A stretch of DNA of 64,000 nt, taken from Aciduricibacillus chroicocephali (lineage in GTDB: Bacteria > Bacillota > Bacilli > Bacillales > Amphibacillaceae). Under the pieces are notes generated by a model. That model had not been told where the DNA came from. It searched no databases and saw only the letters and a program-made list of their open reading frames with translations. The stretch's first letter is position 1; every line of letters starts with the position of its first letter. A program made the position numbers and the translations under genes. The stretch is from positions 1,378,001 through 1,442,000 of the forward strand of contig NZ_CP129113.1 of NCBI RefSeq assembly GCF_030762805.1, read 5' to 3'. Positions 60,191-64,000 of the stretch are shown here, in pieces.

Positions 60191-61447
60191 TTAGAATACT
60201 TGTGCTGTTTCTTCGGAAATGTTTTCGAGAATTTCTTTGACTCGAGCCATGAACTTGCCACAAATAAGACCGTCCAAGATGCGGTGATCAAGGGACAGAC
60301 ACAGATTGACCATGTCCCGGGCAGCGAACATATCATTGATAATGACAGGGCGCTTCACGATTGACTCGACTTGCAGAATAGCAGCCTGCGGATGATTGAT
60401 AATACCCATCGATTGGATTGAACCGAAGGAACCCGTATTGTTAACGGTAAATGTGCCGCCTTCAATATCCTTCGTTGTCAGTTTCCCGTCACGAGCCCTG
60501 CCAGCAAGCTCATGAATTTCCTTGGCAATTCCTTTAATGCTCAAATCATCAGCATTTTTTATAACCGGGACAAACAGTTCATCATCTTTTGCAACAGCAA
60601 ATGAAAGGTTGATGTCACGATGCTGAATAATCCGGTTTCCTCCCCACGTGCTGTTCAATGAAGGGAATTCCTTCAAAGCTTGAGCTACTGCTTTGACGAA
60701 GAAAGCGAAGAAAGTCAAGTTATAACCTTCTTGATCCTTGAACTTTTTCTTGATTTTATTTCTATAGTTCACGAGGTTCGTGACATCTGCTTCAACCATC
60801 ATCCAGGCATGCGGAATTTCCTGTTGAGATTGGACCATATGATCCGCAATCACTTTACGTACACCTTTTACTGGAATCTCGATATCACGTGGACCTGCTG
60901 AAGCATAAGTCGGTTCTGCTTTCGATTGAGAAACTGGGTTTTGAAGTGACGCAGTTTTACTTTCCTCCGTATTCCCGACCTCTGTCTTAACTGCTTGCGG
61001 TTCAGAAATTGCTTTCTCTACGTCTTTACGTGTGACCCGGCCGCCAAGGCCTGTTCCATCAACTGCTTCAAGATTGATATTATGCTCTTGTGCCAGACGT
61101 AAAACAGCCGGCGAATAGCGCTTTTTCATGCTTGTGTCCGTTACCTTTTCCTGATCAGTCTTTTCGACTGATTCAATGGAAGGCATTTCTGATTCAATCT
61201 CGGATTCGGCTGTCTCAATAATGCACATGAGATCGCCCACTGCAACTGTATCGCCTTCTGCAGCGATGATTTCAACAATCTTACCTGTAAAGGAGGAAGG
61301 AACTTCAGCATTTACCTTGTCAGTCGCCACCTCTGCAATCGGATCGTACTGGACAACCGTGTCTCCAACTGAAACGAGCCAGCTATTAATCGTTCCCTCG
61401 GTCACACTTTCTCCGAGCTTCGGCATAAGTATTTTTTCATTCGGCAT
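60191..61447 (-). CDS. bkdB: branched-chain keto-acid dehydrogenase E2
   Basis: Lipoamide acyltransferase core of the complex that makes branched acyl-CoA primers. 418 residues: lipoyl domain with K44 in EVATDKVNAEVP, a linker, the peripheral-subunit-binding domain (about 108-145: YSPAVLRLAQEHNINLEAVDGTG), another linker and the catalytic domain with DHRILDG at the C-terminus. The ATG at 61447 follows GAAGGAGGG. Last of lpdV-bkdAA-bkdAB-bkdB. Confidence 0.96.
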   Translation of the reverse strand: MPNEKILMPKLGESVTEGTINSWLVSVGDTVVQYDPIAEVATDKVNAEVPSSFTGKIVEIIAAEGDTVAVGDLMCIIETAESEIESEMPSIESVEKTDQEKVTDTSMKKRYSPAVLRLAQEHNINLEAVDGTGLGGRVTRKDVEKAISEPQAVKTEVGNTEESKTASLQNPVSQSKAEPTYASAGPRDIEIPVKGVRKVIADHMVQSQQEIPHAWMMVEADVTNLVNYRNKIKKKFKDQEGYNLTFFAFFVKAVAQALKEFPSLNSTWGGNRIIQHRDINLSFAVAKDDELFVPVIKNADDLSIKGIAKEIHELAGRARDGKLTTKDIEGGTFTVNNTGSFGSIQSMGIINHPQAAILQVESIVKRPVIINDMFAARDMVNLCLSLDHRILDGLICGKFMARVKEILENISEETAQVF

Positions 61448-61465
61448 CTGTATACCCTCCTTCTT

Positions 61466-62449
61466 TTAAAAAGCTGCCATTTCGCGCATAGCTGCAGTAA
61501 CTTTATCCTGGTCCACAAGGAAAAACTTCTCAAGCGGCAGCGCATATGGCATCGCTGGGACATCAGGTGCTGCAAGACGGCGAATTGGTGCATCCAAGTC
61601 GAAAAGGCATTCTTCCGCAATCGTAGCAGAAACTTCGCTCATGATGCTGCCTTCTTTGTTGTCTTCTGTGATTAACAGGACTTTCCCTGTCTTTTTAGCA
61701 GATTCTACAATTGTCTCACGGTCAATCGGGTAAACAGTACGCAAATCTACAACCTCAGCAGAAATACCTTCTTTTTCAAGCTCTTTGGCAGCTTCAAGCG
61801 CATATTGTACACAGAGTCCGTACGTAATAACAGTAAGATCTGTTCCTTCGTGCTTCACCTCTGCCTTTCCGAGTGGCAGTACATAATCGTCTTCAGGTAC
61901 TTCCTCTTTCAAAAGACGGTATGCCCGTTTATGTTCAAAGAAGAGAACAGGATCATCATCACGAATAGCCGCTTTAAGCAAACCTTTCGCATCATATGGA
62001 GAAGAAGGGATGACAATCTTAAGACCAGGCGTATTTGCGAACAGTGCTTCAACAGATTGTGAATGATAGAGTGCACCGTGGATGCCACCACCAAACGGAG
62101 CACGTACTGTGAGCGGGCATGACCAGTCATTATTGGAACGGTACCGAATCTTTGCCGCTTCCGATACAATCTGGTTCACAGCCGGCATAATAAAATCAGC
62201 AAACTGCATTTCTGCAACCGGACGCATCCCATACATCGCCGCACCAATTGCAACTCCGGCAATTGCAGATTCTGCGAGTGGCGTATCAATCACGCGTTCT
62301 TCACCGAATCGCTCCTGCAGACCATCTGTCGCGCGGAAAACACCGCCCTTTTTGCCGACATCCTCACCGAGGACAAATACATTTGCGTCTCTTACCATTT
62401 CTTCTTTCATTGCCAATGTAATAGCTTGCAAATATGTCATGATCGCCAT
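61466..62449 (-). CDS. bkdAB: branched-chain keto-acid dehydrogenase E1 beta
   Basis: Beta subunit of the thiamine-diphosphate E1. 327 residues with LGEDVGKKGGVFRAT, the FADFIMPAVNQIVSEAAKIRYRS segment and the C-terminal LEDLDAPIRRLAAPDVP-type motif (here FDLDAPIRRLAAPDVP). The ATG at 62449 overlaps the bkdAA stop (TAATG) with GGAGGAAAAC in front, so the two subunits are coupled. Confidence 0.97.
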   Translation of the reverse strand: MAIMTYLQAITLAMKEEMVRDANVFVLGEDVGKKGGVFRATDGLQERFGEERVIDTPLAESAIAGVAIGAAMYGMRPVAEMQFADFIMPAVNQIVSEAAKIRYRSNNDWSCPLTVRAPFGGGIHGALYHSQSVEALFANTPGLKIVIPSSPYDAKGLLKAAIRDDDPVLFFEHKRAYRLLKEEVPEDDYVLPLGKAEVKHEGTDLTVITYGLCVQYALEAAKELEKEGISAEVVDLRTVYPIDRETIVESAKKTGKVLLITEDNKEGSIMSEVSATIAEECLFDLDAPIRRLAAPDVPAMPYALPLEKFFLVDQDKVTAAMREMAAF

Positions 62450-63453
62450 TAGTTTTCCTCCTGCTCTGCATAAACATGCCGCAGTGCTGAAGCTGGTTCC
62501 CCAAAGGCTGCTTTTTCAGCATATTCCGTTCCCTCGTTCACCAGCTTGTCAATTTCTTCAGCCATTGCAGTTTCCTTTTCATCATTAAGCACGCCGCACT
62601 CTCGCAAGTAGGTCGAGAATTTGGCTAGCGAATCGCTTTCTTTAAGGGTTTCGAGCTCGCTCGCTTCCCGATACAAACGGTGATCATCATCGCTTGAATG
62701 CGCTGTGAGACGACTAACAAGGGCTTCTACAAGAGTTGGTCCCTCACCTGCCGCTGCACGGTCTCTAGCCTTCTTCATCACTTCATAAACAGCAAGCGGA
62801 TCATTACCGTCCACTGTGTAACCAGGCATGCCATATCCTATTGCCCTGTCAGAAATACGTTCACAAGCATATTGTTTTGACACAGGAACAGAAATCGCAT
62901 ACTGATTGTTCTCTACAAATGTAATAACAGGCAGCTTATGAACTGCTGCAAAGTTAAGTCCTTCGTGGAAATCTCCCTGGTTTGTCGATCCTTCCCCAAG
63001 TGCCGTCAAAGTGACAAAATCCTTTTTTTGCATCTTTGCAGCGAGAGCAGTACCGACCGCATGTGGCAACTGAGTTGTAACTGGTGAAGATCCAGAAAGG
63101 ATTCGATATTTCTTGCTGCCAAAGTGACCAGGCATCTGACGACCGCCGGAATTTGGATCATCCGCTTTTGCAAAAGCTGAAAGCATAAGCTCCTTGATTG
63201 TCATGCCAAATGCCATGACCATTGCAACATCCCTGTAATAAGGCGCAAGATAATCCTGAGAACGATCAAGTGCAAACGCAGCTCCAACCTGTGCCCCTTC
63301 CTGACCTTGGCAGGAAACGACAAATGGAATCTTGCCGGCCCGATTCAAAAGCCACATCCTTTCGTCCACTTTTCGTGCTGACAGCATTACACGATACATT
63401 TCTAATACATCCTGATCCGTCAGACCAAGTGCTTCATGGCGTTTTTCTGCCAT
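62449..63453 (-). CDS. bkdAA: branched-chain keto-acid dehydrogenase E1 alpha
   Basis: Alpha subunit of E1. 334 residues with the ThDP motif GEGSTNQGDFHEGLNFAAVHKLPVITFVENN and phosphate-loop-like HSSDDDHRLYR. The ATG at 63453 follows GACAGGAGGAAAAG; the reading to 63480 overlaps lpdV. Provides 2-methylbutyryl-, isovaleryl- and isobutyryl-CoA for branched fatty acids typical of Bacillaceae. Confidence 0.97.
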   Translation of the reverse strand: MAEKRHEALGLTDQDVLEMYRVMLSARKVDERMWLLNRAGKIPFVVSCQGQEGAQVGAAFALDRSQDYLAPYYRDVAMVMAFGMTIKELMLSAFAKADDPNSGGRQMPGHFGSKKYRILSGSSPVTTQLPHAVGTALAAKMQKKDFVTLTALGEGSTNQGDFHEGLNFAAVHKLPVITFVENNQYAISVPVSKQYACERISDRAIGYGMPGYTVDGNDPLAVYEVMKKARDRAAAGEGPTLVEALVSRLTAHSSDDDHRLYREASELETLKESDSLAKFSTYLRECGVLNDEKETAMAEEIDKLVNEGTEYAEKAAFGEPASALRHVYAEQEEN

Positions 63454-63472
63454 AACCTTTTCCTCCTGTCGC

Positions 63473-64000
63473 TTATCCATGTATTTGTTTTCCGTCCACC
63501 GCTAATGCAGCTTCACCAATCGCTTCAGATAATGTCGGATGCGGGTGAATCGTTTCAGAAATTTCCCAGCTAGTTGCATCGAGCACTTTCGCAAGTCCTG
63601 CCTCTGTAATCATGTCCGTGGCATGAGTACCGACAATGTGGACACCGAGAAGATCATCAGTCGCTTCATCTGTAACGAATTTAACAAAGCCTGCTGTCTC
63701 TCCTTGAACAAGCGCTTTGCCATTTGCCTGAAACGGAAACTTACCAATTTTGATTGCATAACCTTTATCAACAGCTTCTTGTTCGGTAAAACCTACAGAA
63801 GCCGCTTCAGGTCTGCTGTATACGCAGACAGGAACCGTATTATAGTCAAGCAGCCGTTCCAAAGTCCCTGCCATATGCTCGACAGCTTTGATTCCTTCAT
63901 GTGAAGCGACATGCGCGAGTTGAATTCCGCCAATACAATCACCAATTGCATATATATGTTTTTCTTTGGTCTGGTAAAATTCGTTCGTCCGGATATAACC
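63473..64000 (-). CDS. lpdV: dihydrolipoamide dehydrogenase E3, C-terminal part
   Basis: The frame stays open to the window edge, so only the last 175 residues are present. Visible are the FAD-contact segment HIYAIGDCIGGIQLAHVASHEGI, the dimerisation domain and the active-site HPHPTLSEAIGEAAL near the C-terminus. Reoxidises the dihydrolipoyl arms of BkdB. Its position before bkdAA marks it as the complex-dedicated E3 (lpdV). Confidence 0.94.
   Translation of the reverse strand, partial: GYIRTNEFYQTKEKHIYAIGDCIGGIQLAHVASHEGIKAVEHMAGTLERLLDYNTVPVCVYSRPEAASVGFTEQEAVDKGYAIKIGKFPFQANGKALVQGETAGFVKFVTDEATDDLLGVHIVGTHATDMITEAGLAKVLDATSWEISETIHPHPTLSEAIGEAALAVDGKQIHG

Noticed and set aside
62082-62588. 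168-codon plus-strand frame over bkdAB/bkdAA
   Set aside because: Antisense to two strongly conserved genes; no signals of its own.

Overview
The window is an ordinary-looking stretch of chromosome from an endospore-forming member of the Bacillaceae. It is recognisably co-linear with the B. subtilis ndk/hep/mtrB to bkd/lpdV interval but too divergent to be B. subtilis. Evidence: sporulation and germination genes (spoIVA, spoVIF, ypeB-sleB, spmAB-dacB, spoIIA-sigF, spoVA, spoIIM), the TRAP protein MtrB, bacillithiol redox genes (ypdA, brxB), menaquinone side-chain synthesis and the Res cytochrome c maturation system. Most genes lie on the minus strand. I see no rRNA, tRNA, CRISPR array, insertion sequence or prophage. 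No gap longer than 300 bases lacks a gene.

Layout on the minus strand from high to low coordinates. 64000-59685: branched-chain keto-acid dehydrogenase operon (lpdV fragment, bkdAA, bkdAB, bkdB), then brxB. 59603-50619: yqjA, yqjE, dinB and yqjQ, mixed with plus-strand genes prli42, rnz, a glycerophosphodiesterase, yolD, uvrX (with a LexA box) and an aldo/keto reductase. 50525-46272: nudF-endoQ, spoIIM, fur-yqzK-xerD. 46224-39944: drm-pupG-pdp nucleoside salvage, then dacF-spoIIAA-spoIIAB-sigF. 39843-35363: a shortened spoVA cluster (AA, AB, AF only), lysA, ppiB. 35307-30658: an M50-type protease, orphan ribT, a 30-residue YjcZ protein (plus strand), scpAB, dacB-spmA-spmB. 30580-22861: rluB, resA-resB-resC, a terminator, resD-resE, then a DUF4430 lipoprotein and an ECF transporter S component joined to resE by overlapping codons. 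22810-12550: fer (plus) divergent from ypbB-recS, mecB-ddl, gudB, ypdA, ansA (plus), sleB-ypeB. 12414-5914: cmk-plsC, S1-like rpsA, der-gpsA, spoVIF, yphE-yphF. 5741-1: spoIVA, hbs, mtrB-hepS-menG-hepT, ndk.

How it works together: several genes carry recognisable stage-specific promoters (sigma-H-like before spoIIAA, sigma-F-like before dacF, sigma-E-like before spoIVA, dacB and spoIIM, sigma-G-like before spoVAA, sigma-K-like before spoVIF and yjcZ), so much of the compartment-specific sporulation programme can be read from the DNA. The remainder is central housekeeping: respiration (hep/men/res), chromosome segregation and recombination (scpAB, xerD, recS, hbs), translation and ribosome assembly (der, rluB, S1), translesion synthesis and thiol redox control.

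I found no convincing new defence or biosynthetic system. The most noteworthy points are departures from the expected gene order (no spoVAC-AD-AE, no folE beside mtrB, ribT without the rib operon, a DUF4430/ECF-S pair appended to resDE) and several unexplained inverted repeats in 5' leaders.
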